Positions 53,041 through 64,000 of a stretch of DNA of 64,000 nucleotides are shown piece after piece. Origin of the DNA: Aradus depressus (lineage: Eukaryota > Arthropoda > Insecta > Hemiptera > Aradidae); the NCBI GenBank assembly GCA_963662175.1, contig OY759221.1, forward strand, positions 30,750,045 to 30,814,044, written 5' to 3'. Under the pieces are notes generated by a model. That model saw only the letters and a program-made list of their open reading frames with translations. It was not told where the DNA came from and ran no database searches. Made by a program: the position numbers and the translations under genes. Positions within the stretch are counted from its first letter, which is position 1; the number at the start of each line of letters is the position of its first letter.

Positions 53041-55015
53041 CAAATGAGAGTAACTCAGTGCCTAGAGAGTGTCACCACTGGGTGATTTCTCCCCTCTTGA
53101 CATTTTGACAATGCCATATTTTACACTTTTGCCCTCGGCTGCACCACCTGGCCTGACAAAGCTCTGGGCTGCGTCCCAAGACGTCCCCTCAGGGTCTCCC
53201 ATAGCTACAGTCCGGTCCTTCGTAGCTCGACTCCCACTTCTTGGCATGGCTCCGTCCGATGGGATTGTTCGATTTCATTTATTCTTGTTTATATCATTTT
53301 TACTGTCGTGAATACCTACCTATTTATAAATTAAAAAAAAAAAAAAAAAATCTCATAAAAGTACTTTGAAATTGAGCGCCCCAAGGAGCAGGAGGCGTTT
53401 TTGGTCAAACAGCTGCCTAGAAGACACTATTTACAATAATGATAGTAGATAGAGATGCTATTTGAGTGAGTCAGTAGCGACCTTTACCAAGATAACAGGG
53501 GACCCCAACCTTGGAGCAATGCCCTCCCCTCCCCTCCCCACCCATCCAAATATGAACCTCAACACTCTTTAAGGCAACATTTATCTTCATCTTGGCATTC
53601 ATCAGTTGAACATTTGGAGGGGAACATTATCATCAATCTTGATTAGCGTTTGTTCTATTTCAGTAGGGTCAATGGGACATTCCATTATATGTCAAATCTA
53701 CAACAGTTCAGAGGCCAAATTTCATGATAATCTCGGATCCTAATGACATTTGACTAGGTAGCGCCTAGTCTCTATGACATAATATCTTCTATATAACCCT
53801 GGGTATGACATTTCTAGTTCACTAAAGTCCATGTTATTAATCAACTGCGGACCACGAAGGGGGGTATTGTTTTTCACAATATTCCTTGAGGTTGAAGAAG
53901 AATATCCTTCATTTGAGACCTGTATAATGTTCATTTGATGAAGGTGGTTTATAAAATATATTTATAAAGGTGGAAAATAAAATAATTAGAGTCACGATTA
54001 GGGAGTTTGCGATATTGTTAATTATCGAGAAAATATTAGTTCTATTCGTTTTCTGAAAAAAGAAGGCACAGGCAGGCTCTTCTTCTTCTTAGGCAATTTG
54101 TTTTTGTTCTTCTTCTTACGATAGAGAAAGTAAAATTCCGATACCTTTCGTTGCGGTTATTTGACTTCCGGATGACAGCAATTCCACCATACCTTGAATT
54201 CAACCCTGGCTGGAGGTTGATCACCTGCAGCTTCAACTTTTGTAAAACGTGGAGAGATAGATAGTTACTGTACGTTATTGCACAATGGAAAGGTGGGATA
54301 GAACCCGTCCTTAAGTTGCACAATCTTCAATAACTCCAACCTATGTCTCAACCTTGTCAATCTTGTTGATTCAATCAGTCAATATGACTGGTTTACAATG
54401 ACCATTACTTGTCTTCTACAAGCTTTGAAGAACCCTTCACGAGAAGATTATACGGTCCCATAACCCTTCAATGTATATGGTTTGGCAACAAGTCTTTCAG
54501 AGACTATCTATGTGAAATTCGTGGTTATGTATTCGTTTTCGCCAACACCACGAATATAAAAAAATAAAGAGTCACAAATCCGGCGTGTATAATAATAATA
54601 AAAATTGTAAACTTTTTATCTTGGACAGACCGGCCGGAAGCTGAGGACTATAGTGGGGGAACATTTGAGGAGGATTGATTCTGAATTCTAACACCTCCAA
54701 AGTACAGGATACACACAATATCTGTAGAAATAGAAAGATAATAAAAGTGTTGGATATAAGGAAGCCTTGTTATAGGTAAATCACATAGTTTGTTTAGCGA
54801 ACAGCTATAACCGTATCACTATGTATATTAGTCATGGAACCATTTGATTATCAATTTTTTGAAAAATCTTAGGAGATAGTTGTACACTTCTAACAACTCT
54901 GAAACTAATACCACCTGAAGGAAGTACAGCAGTCAAAGGGTCCAACATTGTTTTTCTGTTTCGGGTACACAGTTAGGGGAGCCCATGCAGGTACCTCTTC
55001 CTGGTCATACCACCA
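53041..55015. other. mixed unique sequence, no gene assigned
   Basis: Poly-A at 53332-53350. Minus frames at 53740-53934 (SELEMSYPGLYRRYYVIETR is protein-like) and 54042-54323 (with a TTC-rich stretch and an acceptor-like TTGAAGCTGCAG near 54233) are possible coding remnants but are unrecognised. A short hairpin (ATTCGTGGT/ACCACGAAT) lies at about 54519-54556. Confidence 0.25.
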
Positions 55016-55021
55016 ATAGTC

Positions 55022-55135
55022 AATAATTATAATAATATTTATTTCCGTTAAACCATAACATGGTAATAGAATTTGTCATAAAAATGATATATATTTATAA
55101 CTTATAAACTAGATACATAAACACTTTATTACTTT
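55022..55135 (-). mobile_element. LINE 3' end fragment
   Basis: AATAATATTTATTTCCGTTA, AACCATAACATGGTAATAGA and a TATAACTTATAAACTAGATA block as at 21638. Confidence 0.62.
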
Positions 55136-56400
55136 TAAATCTTTAAGATTTAATGAATCGGACACTCATGTGATAACAATAATAATATTTTAAATAAATA
55201 AAATAAAAATTAATAAATAAATAAGTATAAAAATGCTAATACTAATAAATTTATTATTTATAGAATAGATTAATCCTTTTAATTGCATTTTAAATCATGA
55301 TAAATATTTTTATAAATCCTCAAAAAGTCACAATATGCGAAATATAGAAAAGAAAGAAAAATAAATAATCATATTGAAAAAAAAAAAATAATAATAAACG
55401 AAATAAATGAGAAAATACATAATAAAAAATAATTATATTAGTAATGAAAATTTTAAACAAAAAGTAATCGAAAAACCTTATAAGAGATAGGCTGAAATTT
55501 GTTTTTTTTTAAGATATGTAGATAAATAAATAAATTGGGTTCAAGTTGTATTTAGTTAAGTTAGATATAAACACCAAAAGTTGTATTTCTGGTTTCTGTA
55601 ATTTTTTACTTTCTCTTTTTTTTCTCATTTTTATTAAAAAAATTAAAAAAATTATTACATATTGTTAGATTTTACTTTTCACTCTCCAAATTTGACCATC
55701 CATGGAATAAGATCGATATTTTCTGACTATAGATGGTTAAATAGATGAAGGTATTTATTTTAAATAAAAATATACAATAAACAGGAAAAAAAAAAACTAA
55801 ATCGTTACTGGAGAATGATCATTTGACTGTGAGGTTGGTTCATATCTCTTCTAGCTGCTCTTAGTATGGTTTAGTATTAGTGTAACTTTTATTTTATTAT
55901 GCTTATAGGATATTTAAAATAAATAAATGTATAATAATAAATAAATAAACAAATTCTTGAGAAAAACAAATAAAATAGATTGTTATAATAAATAACATTG
56001 TCATCTATTAAACAAAAAATAATATATAAATACATATACAAATGCATCTCAAAATAGTCAATTAAAATTAATTTCATGTACAAGATGTCGTGTATATTGC
56101 GATGTACATTAAACATAAAGATATAATACGTTTCCGTTCTCCCCATTTAAAGCTGCGAGGTATTCATTGTAATTTAGATATTGTTTAAAATATTTTTATA
56201 TAAAATTCCTATAGAATAGGGAGTTCATCTAAGAAGTGGATTATGATTTAGTCTTTATCAATATTACATAAAGTGGTTGATAATTAAGTTTTAGGGCTTC
56301 GGTACTTTAATATTGTTGTTATTTTTTTAATTTTGTTTCCATCCTGTATATAGTCTGCTCTTATGAAAAGATCTCTGTCCTCAGGAACAAGCTCTATAAA
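55136..56400. other. very AT-rich sequence, nothing recognised
   Basis: Simple AT-rich sequence; an 85-codon frame at 55889-56146 is compositional. Confidence 0.38.
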
Positions 56401-56408
56401 ATTTCGTC

Positions 56409-56571
56409 TGAAATTGAAATCTTAATAATAAAAGAAAAATTTTGAAATAGTATGTACTGATTAAAATATATAAATAAAAATATACTATAATATATATAGC
56501 ATATATATTTGTATTTTAATCAGCACATACTATTTCAAAATTTTTCTTTTATTAAAGATTTCAATTTGAGA
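56409..56571. repeat. foldback with ~60-bp arms
   Basis: 56409-56470 and 56513-56571 complementary (AAAAATTTTGAAATAGTATG, GATTTCAATTTGAGAC); the loop is a TATA-rich 40 bp. Confidence 0.82.
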
Positions 56572-56689
56572 CGACATTTCATTTTTAATGTTTTCCATAT
56601 TTTAAGACATAACTGTACAGGAGAGACAGGAAAAACCCCATGGGGCTGAAGGGGGTACTGTTTGGATTGTAAACTGGTTGAACTTCCAT

Positions 56690-56850
56690 TTAGTATTTGT
56701 TAAGTCGTGGCTGAAGATGGTAGCAATACTGAAAGTACTCCCATATTATATATATTTTGTGAAATAGACAATATTTTTTAGAAAACATACGTTTTGTCTT
56801 TATTTTTTATTAAGTGTTTCACAATATCTCTGCAAAAAATGTTAAGTACG
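56690..56850 (+). repeat. element end A, longest copy
   Basis: TTTGTTAAGTCGTGGCTGAA to GTGTTTCACAATATCTCTGC; same order as 27460 (reverse) and 33410. It contains the motif below. Confidence 0.68.
56707..56744 (+). ncRNA. hammerhead-like motif (family A)
   Basis: Stem I GUGG..CCAU (three Watson-Crick pairs and one GU), core CUGAAGA, extra U, stem II GGUA-GCAA-UACU (one wobble), GAA, stem III AG-UA-CU, C17 at 56740. All invariant core bases are present. As in the 10061 motif, stem III is minimal and a U is inserted before stem II. Confidence 0.5.
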
Positions 56851-57605
56851 TATCATTAAGAAGGCTATATAGTATAGATGGTTCACTTCGATGTTATATT
56901 CGATGGTTTCACTTCGATGTTCAACGGCGAACTGGATTCTGCGACTATGTGCAACAATATTCTTTGAAGTGAAACATTCCACGGGCACCAGTTCAATTGA
57001 TGTTCCAAATTTACGAAAATTATGCAAACATACGTGTACAATAATAGAACCTGTATCGGAAACATACCTTGCACTTTGACACTGCATTGCAACGTACCCT
57101 TATTGGGTCACGGTCTAAGTAATAGGAATTACATACCATCGTAGAAATTGCAATACAATCTTCTCCTTGAAAAGTAAAGATATTAAAATTGTTTAGACAG
57201 AAGAGAGATTCTTCATTAAAAATGTATCCTTAATTTTTCTTTTCCGTGTGAGACCTTTCTGACCGATTTCCCACCGTACACGTCTGATGTAAGTTAATGC
57301 GTAATCCGTATAAACGCTAAAACAGAGCCATCTAATGGAAAGATTTCTGTTCTAGAATATGGATCATATCCCTGTGTCGGAAGTACAATGACTCAACTGT
57401 ACAATTGGACTATTTTGTGTTATATTGGTTTAGAAATATACTCTTCAACTAGAACAATTAAATAATTGTAGTTTTCCTAACCGCTAGATTAAAATGTTAA
57501 CATAATTGAATTTTAAATCTCTATTTTAGGAGAACTACTTGCAAAATTAGGGGATAAAATTGAGCAAAAAAATACTGATTCCATCTAAATGAGAGCAAAT
57601 CAGTG
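56851..57605. other. unassigned
   Basis: CACTTCGATGTT repeats twice near 56884-56920. Minus frames of 69-81 codons at 56842-57092 overlap and are unrecognised; 57100-57600 shows nothing. Confidence 0.25.
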
Positions 57606-57612
57606 ACTAGGG

Positions 57613-58510
57613 CAGGGGTTCTCAACCTTTCAGGCTCTGAGCCCCCCTTCATACTTTGGTGTGAGGTCACGCCTCCCTTTACGGATTAAGTTAAAAAAGA
57701 ATAAATTTATCATATATAAGTCTAAATTTTAGACTTATATATGATAAATTTTCTTACATTATGTTTGAGTAAAATGACTTTGAACTTAGGCTAGACATAC
57801 TCTGGTAAGGAATATAAAATCATATTTGTTCAAATACAAATTTTAATTACACAAATCATCGAAACAATCACAACAAAATATCAATAATGTAACCAGAAAA
57901 ATGTTCGTTACTTTTGTAGTACTAGTGTGAGGGCTGGCACTGTTTCTCGTTAACTATTTTTTGTATGTTTGGTTGCAATTTTGACAAAGAACACCGCAGG
58001 TCACTTTCCACATCTAGTCTGGCTCGATATTTAGATTTTATATTAGCCAGGGCTGAAAATCCTGACTCGCATAGATAAGTTGATGAAAATTGTACAAGCA
58101 ACTTGGCTGCCTCCATTGCTACTTCTGGATAAACAGGAAGATATAGTAGCCAGAAATTTTCGAGATCCATGTTTGGGAAATCCACTTTAGCTTTGGAATC
58201 ACATTGCAAGTCAATTGTTTGTTCTTGAATGTGATCAGGAAATATATCAACGTTGATTTGAAAGGGGTCTCTTGTGAACTTGAATTCCCAGTTTTCCGAG
58301 CTTATATCTGGGAAATAGGCTCCGATTTTGTTCTTCAGAGACAACAACTGCTCAGATATTAGGTCCTTCATTTCATTTACTAGGTCTTTTGGAAGACTTT
58401 GGGTATCATCGAGGAGGTTGTTTAATTTTGGAAAGGAAGAAAAGTTGCCAAATTTTGTTGACGCCTCCCCTGGAATTCGTCCATGCCCCCCCAGGGGGGC
58501 GCGCCTGCGA
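57613..58510 (-). mobile_element. hAT transposon remnant, one end kept
   Basis: CAGGGGTTCTCAACCTTTCA followed by GAGCCCCCCTTCAT is a typical hAT terminus. The opposite end is missing: after the transposase the sequence has a short CCCCCCAGGGGGGCGCGCC palindrome and then U repeat. A 48-bp AT-rich hairpin (57704-57752) lies next to the kept end. Confidence 0.75.
57922..58463 (-). pseudogene. hAT transposase, C-terminal dimerisation domain
   Basis: Open on the minus strand from about 58463 (FPKLNNLLDDTQSLPKDLVN, with a Met at 58371) to the stop at 57922. It contains LYLPVYPEVAMEAAKLLVQF, then SSTYLCESGFSALANIKSK and LDVESDLRCSLSKLQPNIQK, the hallmarks of the hAT C-terminal dimerisation region of the ZBED/SCAND3/FAM200-like group. 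The BED finger and most of the RNase H-like catalytic core are absent, so it cannot transpose alone. The remaining frame is intact, indicating a fairly young copy or host reuse; the former is more likely given the adjacent terminus. Confidence 0.88.
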
Positions 58511-58534
58511 ATTTGCTTGTTGTATATATTTTAA

Positions 58535-58985
58535 ACAGTTGTAAATATCTCTTTGTAAATAAAAAAACATCTGTTAGAATGAATGTATCATTACGAAATT
58601 TCATATGTAAATCCAGAATTCTTCAACAACAACAAACATTGATTTTCAATCAACTCGGTCAAAAGGAAGAGGGGATTAGGGGAGAGGCTTAACCAAAAAA
58701 CTTTAATAACTGCCTTTATAGTGGATGTATCGACATAAAATTCCATATGTGAATTAAAAAACTTATAAGGACGACACTTATTAATTATCAGCTGAATTGA
58801 CAGGAGGAAAGGGAGAGATCAGAGGGAGGGCTCAACCTAAAAATCTCGATAATTGCCGATGTAATGAATGTATCGATAAAGAGAACATAACCTGTTTTTC
58901 AGCGATATTGGTCGAAGGGAGAGGGGTTCAGGGGGAGCAAAAAGTCAATTGATTCATTTGTTCTGGGGAAGTACATTGCCCATGA
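58535..58985 (+). repeat. U repeat copy
   Basis: CTGTTAGAATGAATGTATCA, three units and a GGGGAAGTACATTGCCC end. Confidence 0.75.
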
Positions 58986-59258
58986 AGAGACGTTACAAAT
59001 ATAAAATAAATATATTTTGGGGAGACTAAAGCCCAATCTGTGTTTGTCTCTATGTCTATGATTCTCATATCATTGTTAGTTTTGTACATATTTACCAAAA
59101 ATAATGTACTGTGAAACATCCCTTATCGGACACCCTTCTTTGTCTTGGTTCCGGCCATATATTTAACCCCTCTACTGTGGACCCGTTTACGGGTGATCCC
59201 TTTAAACAAATAGTAATTATTATTGTCGTAGACTTTTGTGGAGACCTCCCTCTGAGCT

Positions 59259-59679
59259 CCCCATTATAGTGTTCGCCATCTGGCTCTTCAAGGTGCTGTA
59301 TCTCAGATTTGGTGTGTCGGTGGATTTTACTTCTCTGGCAGCTAACACAGGCCTGCGTCCACTTTCTGACATCGTCACGAATGTTTGGCCAAATAAACTT
59401 TGAGGTGATTAGCTTCACCGTGGTCTTGACACCTTGATGAGCTAAATTGTGCATGGCTTTAAATGTTGACATTCGAAAGGATTGTGGAATGAACGGTCTA
59501 ATGGTTGGCGTTGAAACATCGCACCATAAAGATTTTCCTGACGCTAGAGGATATTTTTTAAATGCGAGGATATGTTGAGTTTTGTGCTGTAGCAGTTGTT
59601 CTAATTCTGTGTCATTAGCCTGGGCATCCGATATGAGTTCATAGTCTACATTAGATTGATTAATTTCTTCAATACGCGA
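59259..59679 (-). pseudogene. Gypsy-type Pol fragment: integrase zinc-binding domain
   Basis: Minus strand: SRIEEINQSNVDYELISDAQ, then KSLWCDVSTPTIRPFIP and the H-x3-H...C-x2-C finger (HNLAH..., then CVSCQRSK), followed by IHRHTKSEIQHLEEPDG. This is the linker and HHCC domain of a Ty3/Gypsy integrase. The catalytic DDE domain that should follow is missing: the frame runs on into unrelated sequence to 59092. Upstream it abuts a plus-strand part of the same protein (next entry). Confidence 0.85.
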
Positions 59680-59938
59680 TACCAAAGTCATAATCAAGGG
59701 TAGAGAAGTCAGTATCTCTATTGATAGGCTCAAGCCAGCTTATTTGCTTTCTGAAGAAATCATTCCGCAACCACCACTTGAAGGCACCTTGGATAGTCAG
59801 GAACAACCTGCTGCACCGCCACTTCCAGAAGTGCACAACAGAACTTCACGACGAGGCCGCATCGTACGTTTTCCATCACGGTATCTCCTTCCAGTAAGAA
59901 AAGTGATAGTGCCAAAGTCAATTACTCATAGAAGTTAG
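59680..59938 (+). pseudogene. Gypsy-type Pol C-terminus, inverted relative to integrase part
   Basis: Plus strand: KVIIKGREVSISIDRLKPAY, LLSEEIIPQPP, then TSRRGRIVRFPSRYLLP and a stop at 59938. SIDRLKPA and the basic R-GR-VRFP tail mark the end of Gypsy Pol proteins. It lies head to head with the integrase part, so an internal inversion with loss of the DDE core has occurred near 59680. LTR-like sequence may follow but no terminal repeat pair is visible. Confidence 0.8.
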
Positions 59939-60211
59939 ATTCACCTTCTCGTGTTCTTTGATCTTGATTTTATTTTTCTATATAAAGTTGTCCTGTCTCA
60001 CACATTGCGTATAAATTTCCTTGTATATCGTGATCCAGTCACTGGAAGGAGATTTTGCCAAACCATTACTAGTTTATTATTAATTCAGTTTAAGAGACCT
60101 ACACTTTCTATTTTTCAGATATTTTGAACTTAATAAATAATCCATTCTACAGTGAGTAACTCTTTATATACTATTTTCTAAATGCCCCACTGTCTTTATA
60201 TAACTAATAAA

Positions 60212-60490
60212 ATAACCATCTTTTAGTCTCAGAGGTAGCGTGCTTGCTTACTGAGCTCTAGATCGTGGGTTCCGAACCCTGTCGAGACCCTTAGGTTTTT
60301 TATCTGGGAGGTAAAAAAATCTTGAGCACGCCGTCCTTTAAATTGGACGTAAATCAATGGTCGCGAGTCAGGTACGTGTTAAAGACCCCTGAATAACATT
60401 TAGGACTCCCACAGTAGAGTCGGGCTCAGAAGAAAGAGCTCTCTGGTAATAAGGGATAGTAGTTAAAGCCCGGGCATCACATTAACTATT
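60212..60490 (+). mobile_element. SINE, diverged
   Basis: Head with GTCTCAGAGGTAGCGTGCTT and B box GGGTTCCGAACCC, TATCTGGGAGGTAAAAAAAT, CACAGTAGAGTCGGGCTCAG and AAAGCCCGGGCATCAC. Small deletions throughout. Confidence 0.82.
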
Positions 60491-61082
60491 AACTAATCAT
60501 TCATAAAACAGGTGACAGCTTCCGGGGAGGGGGTGGATTACAAACTGGATAACAAACTGCATAATATGAAATTTTGACATTCCCAGATGTCATATTGATT
60601 CATATAATATAATATGGATGCAATTTTATAAAAAAAATATTAAAAAACATCTTGTTCCAATTAAGTTTCTTTCTTCATAAAATTTTCAAGTTATTATTAT
60701 GCTTGACAATCTGGGTTAACACAATGCCGCTTGAGACCAGCTCGAATAAAAATGTATTTATTATTCTGAATAACGTGGATTATTCGTGGGCTAAGGCTGC
60801 ACCCAGAATTACCAAGAAAACCCTTTAGGCAACATTTTCTCATCACAAGATAAACTCCTAAAATGTGAATAAATTCAGTGAATTTACATTTTAAATTTAC
60901 ACCAGGCGTAAAATCAAAATTATCATAAATTCTTTTTATAATTCATCATCTTTATTTGAACCATTTACATTTAGTTTTGTATTTCACTAATAATACTCAA
61001 TTAATGTTGGGTTTGGGTACAGGTTAATGAGAACTTAGAGTAGAGCAACAGATATATTTATTTGGTCAACACCCTTATTACA
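60491..61082. other. AT-rich sequence, nothing recognised
   Basis: No frame or repeat seen. Confidence 0.33.
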
Positions 61083-62437
61083 AAACCGCGTGGTAACGAA
61101 CACAAAGTCAGTTGTTCAATAATAAGTCCCATACCGCGTGGGAACTACACAAGTCACTCACTTACTGTGCTTGGTAACAGACGACTCACTATATACCCGC
61201 GTGGTAACAGCCAACTCACTTCCGCATGGTAACTAACGACTCACCTTATACCCGCGTGGTAATAAGGACGAATCCATTCCGCACACCGCGTGCTGGCTCG
61301 ACCCAGACTCTCAGTCCACCCCGCGTGGCGACCAAGTGGTCCCTCTCGTTGTTAAGAGACGACTCACTTTATACCCGCGTGGTAACAGCCAACTCACTTC
61401 CGCATGGTAACTAACGACTCACCTTATACCCGCGTGGTAATAAGGACGAATCCATTCCGCACACCGCGTGCTGGCTCGACCCAGACTCTCAGTCCACCCC
61501 GCGTGGCGACCAAGTGGTCCCTCTCGTTGTTAAGAGACGACTCACTTTATACCCGCGTGGTAGTAACCAACTCACTTCCGCATGGTAACTAACGACTCAC
61601 CTTATACCCGCGTGGTAATAAGGACGAATCCATTCCGCACACCGCGTGCTGGCTCGACCCAGACTCTCAGTCCACCCCGCGTGGCGACCAAGTGGTCCCT
61701 CTCGTTGTTAAGAGACGACTCACTTTATACCCGCGTGGTAGTAACCAACTCACTTCCGCATGGTAACTAACGACTCACCTTATACCCGCGTGGTAATAAG
61801 GACGAATCCATTCCGCACACCGCGTGCTGGCTCGACCCAGACTCTCAGTCCACCCCGCGTGGCGACCAACTGGTCCCTCTCGTTGTTAAGAGACGACTCA
61901 CTTTATACCCGCGTGGTAATAACCAACTCACTTCCGCATGGTAACTAACGACTCACCTTATACCCGCGTGGTAATAAGGACGAATCCATTCCGCACACCG
62001 CGTGCTGGCTCGACCCAGACTCTCAGTCCACCCCGCGTGGCGACCAACTGGTCCCTCTCGTTGTTAAGAGACGACTCACTTTATACCCGCGTGGTAGTAA
62101 CCAACTCACTTCCGCATGGTAACTAACGACTCACCTTATACCCGCGTGGTAATAAGGACGAATCCATTCCGCACACCGCGTGCTGGCTCGACCCAGACTC
62201 TCAGTCCACCCCGCGTGGCGACCAACTGGTCCCTCTCGTTGTTAAGAGACGACTCACTTTATACCCGCGTGGTAATAACCAACTCACTTCCGCATGGTAA
62301 CTAACGACTCACCTTATACCCGCGTGGTAATAAGGACGAATCCATTCCGCACACCGCGTGCTGGCTCGACCCAGACTCTCAGTCCACCCCGCGTGGCGAC
62401 CAACTGGTCCCTCTCGTTGTTAAGAGACGACTGACTT
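61083..62437. repeat. 178-bp satellite array, ~7 copies
   Basis: From about 61200 the landmark CCGCGTGGTAATAAGGACGA recurs at 61251, 61429, 61607, 61785, 61963, 62141 and 62319, exactly 178 bp apart; the left edge (61083-61200) is diverged. Each unit contains three or four sub-motifs CCGCGTGG or CCGCATGG, so the monomer itself grew from a shorter repeat. It is markedly GC-richer than everything around it. Variants change along the array (CCAAGTGG in the first three, CCAACTGG later). The 62-codon frames in every unit are a repeat artefact. Confidence 0.96.
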
Positions 62438-62940
62438 GTAGTTCAATGAATCAACAAGCCACTCACCACAGGTCGTTCAAGGAACACACCGTAGGTATCG
62501 ATTCTCGGCGTGTTCCCGAATTCACTCGCACTCAACTCGCGACTTAACAATTAATAATAATTTCTATTGACGGGACGAAACCCAATATAAATTTGACATA
62601 TTCAAGTGTAAATATTTTAATATATTTTTTAATAAATCTAAAAAGAGAAATGCATACAGATACATATATTTATTTAAATTATCTCTGTGGAAGAACAACA
62701 TTAATTAAACATGAACATACAACAAGAAATAAAAATAATATAATCAAATTTAACAGAAAATAAAACCATTAATTAACTAAAATATATATATATATTTATA
62801 AATTTAATACAATGTTATGAGATGAAAAGAAAAGAAATAAATATGAATAGTAATAAAAATAAATAAATAAAGTAAAATTATAATATGAAGGGGAGGATTT
62901 ATATAAGTTAGGTGGAAAATGAAAACTATAAATAATGTAG
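62438..62940. other. array flank and AT-rich sequence
   Basis: 62438-62545 is GC-balanced unique flank (CGATTCTCGGCGTGTTCCCG). 62660-62770 repeats sequence next to family C at 15270-15340 (TCTGTGGAAGAA, ACAACAAGAAATAA). Confidence 0.5.
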
Positions 62941-63065
62941 ATGTTGATTAGCGACTGTAGATTCTAATTGTAGGAATATTGAGGGTCAGTCAAAGATGGA
63001 AGAAAATTTGAATAGTGTTGCCTGTTTTCTTCTATCTTTGACTGACCCTCAATATTCCTACAACT
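62940..63065. repeat. element end C, foldback form
   Basis: GGAATATTGAGGGTCAGTCA at 62972 is inverted at 63043-63062; the centre holds TTTGAATAGTGTTGCCTG. The hammerhead-like part is absent here. Confidence 0.75.
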
Positions 63066-63119
63066 ATAAATAATTAAAACATACAGGCTAAGAACATAAT
63101 ATGTTTGTTTATTTTTGTT

Positions 63120-63365
63120 CTTCATTTTATGGATTTTTTATTTTTATTCATATATATTTTGAAAATTATTATCTATTTCTCATATTTATGTTACTATTAT
63201 TATAATAAATTTGACTGCTTAATGTCTATAGTCATGATATATGTAGTTCTCTATATAATTATTTTTTAAATATTTTTCCTCTTAGTCTATATTTATAGAC
63301 TATAAATATGAGAAATAGATAATAATTTTCAAAATATATATTAATAAAAAATCCATCAAATGAGG
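63120..63365. repeat. foldback with ~65-85-bp arms
   Basis: 63125-63207 and 63300-63360 complementary (TATTTCTCATATTTAT, GAAAATTATTATCT). Confidence 0.75.
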
Positions 63366-63885
63366 AACCAAAATCAAAAGTAAACTAAATAAGTGGAGGG
63401 TTGCTAGTATCTGGGGTGAAAATATAGTTTTAAAATGGCAGTATGCTAAAAACAATTAAGAAAATATAAAATAAAAATGTTATTATTATAATAGATAGAT
63501 ACTAGTAAATAATATCATTTTAATTTTAAATTATAATAATATTTTAATTTTATATTAATTGTGAAAAATTAAAAAAATTAAGAAGGAAACTAAAATTGGA
63601 AACTTGGAAAATTCAAGATGTTGGAGTCTAGTATGCAAAGTATTATTTTTACTAGGGAATGTGTGGATGTCATGTAGGATGTTATTTAAATAATATCTTC
63701 TTTTAAATTTCACAGGTGGGTGTTTAGAAGGAATCATAAATGTAGGTGCTGACCTGAACCTCATTTCAAATGAAGATCATTTAGATAAAATAAATATGGA
63801 AGGCAAATCTATGAAAATACATTTAAAAAATGTCAAGGAAAATAAGAGAAAAAATACAGTAGACTCACCTTATTTGGCGTTGCCG
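63366..63885. other. AT-rich sequence, nothing recognised
   Basis: A 69-codon minus frame at 63555-63764 has no motif. Confidence 0.3.
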
Positions 63886-63889
63886 GGAC

Positions 63890-64000
63890 CAACGTGACGC
63901 CGTATAACGGAAATTATCAATTAATGAGAAAAAATATATCAATTAACCCATTAATTCGCACTGGGGAAGTACATTGTTGGAAATGCACCGACGAATTTTT
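63890..64000 (+). repeat. U repeat 3' end at window edge
   Basis: TTAATTCGCACTGGGGAAGT, ACATTG, then CACCGACGAATTTTT; cut by the window end. Confidence 0.65.

Noticed and set aside
53062..53311. Overlapping 61- and 80-codon frames as a gene
   Set aside because: No recognised motif, frames on both strands open, next to a decayed jockey remnant.
61226..62304. Six near-identical 62-codon open frames
   Set aside because: They repeat with the 178-bp satellite period and each ends at the same place; they follow from the tandem repeat and have no coding features.
61083..62437. CRISPR-like array
   Set aside because: Regular spacing, but whole 178-bp units are repeated without unique spacers, and the window is eukaryotic.

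Overview
Eukaryotic, AT-rich, intron- and repeat-dominated DNA with no bacterial-style gene organisation. The elements seen (jockey-like and RTE-like non-LTR retrotransposons, a mariner, several hAT elements, a Gypsy remnant, a tRNA-derived SINE whose tail ends in AACCT units, and hammerhead-ribozyme-like motifs of the kind known from Penelope-like elements) point to an arthropod, most likely an insect. The order cannot be fixed from the sequence. No complete host gene is visible. The only plausible host coding pieces are isolated exon-like segments, the best being a 23-codon first exon with a GTAAGT donor on the minus strand at 34421-34489.

Almost everything else is mobile DNA and its debris. 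(1) A very abundant dispersed repeat, called U here, occurs in at least 20 places on both strands. It has hairpin-like ends and a core made of diverged units of about 140 bp, and it is the main landing site for other insertions. (2) A tRNA-derived SINE is present about 19 times. Six copies have readable target duplications and three are full length (323-345 bp). (3) hAT elements with 8-bp (one 7-8 bp) duplications lie at 2964-3589, 17207-17711 and 29745-30742, and a hAT transposase remnant at 57613-58510. (4) TA-target or long-TIR elements lie at 23407-23894, 40516-40779 and 40956-41343, and a three-copy MITE family at 11022, 48374 and 48782. (5) Broken non-LTR reverse transcriptases lie at 15464-16055, 18540-18691, 39164-39595, 44449-44690, 46397-47057 and 52553-53040, a mariner 3' half at 35047-35456 and an internally inverted Gypsy integrase/Pol tail at 59259-59938.

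Layout: 0-9 kb is U, a hAT with a BED finger, a 27/27/26-bp higher-order tandem repeat and U again. 9-16 kb holds SINEs, hammerhead-like motifs, an element with repeated CAAGTCC boxes and a jockey fragment. 16-25 kb holds SINEs, a hAT, U copies and a large foldback broken by a TA-target element. 25-31 kb has a 678-bp foldback and a hAT carrying a SINE. 31-40 kb is very AT-rich, with a mariner and two exon candidates. 40-53 kb has MITEs, an RTE-like insertion and SINEs. 53-64 kb has hAT and Gypsy remnants, then a GC-richer 178-bp satellite array at 61083-62437.

The feature most worth follow-up is the set of self-complementary structures carrying a CUGANGA / stem II / GAA core. At least four diverged families show the hammerhead layout and more are degenerate. 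They sit in inverted pairs at the ends of otherwise non-coding repeats, as expected for Penelope-like or retrozyme-type retroelements. Several very long near-perfect foldbacks (up to 335-bp arms) could yield double-stranded RNA if transcribed.
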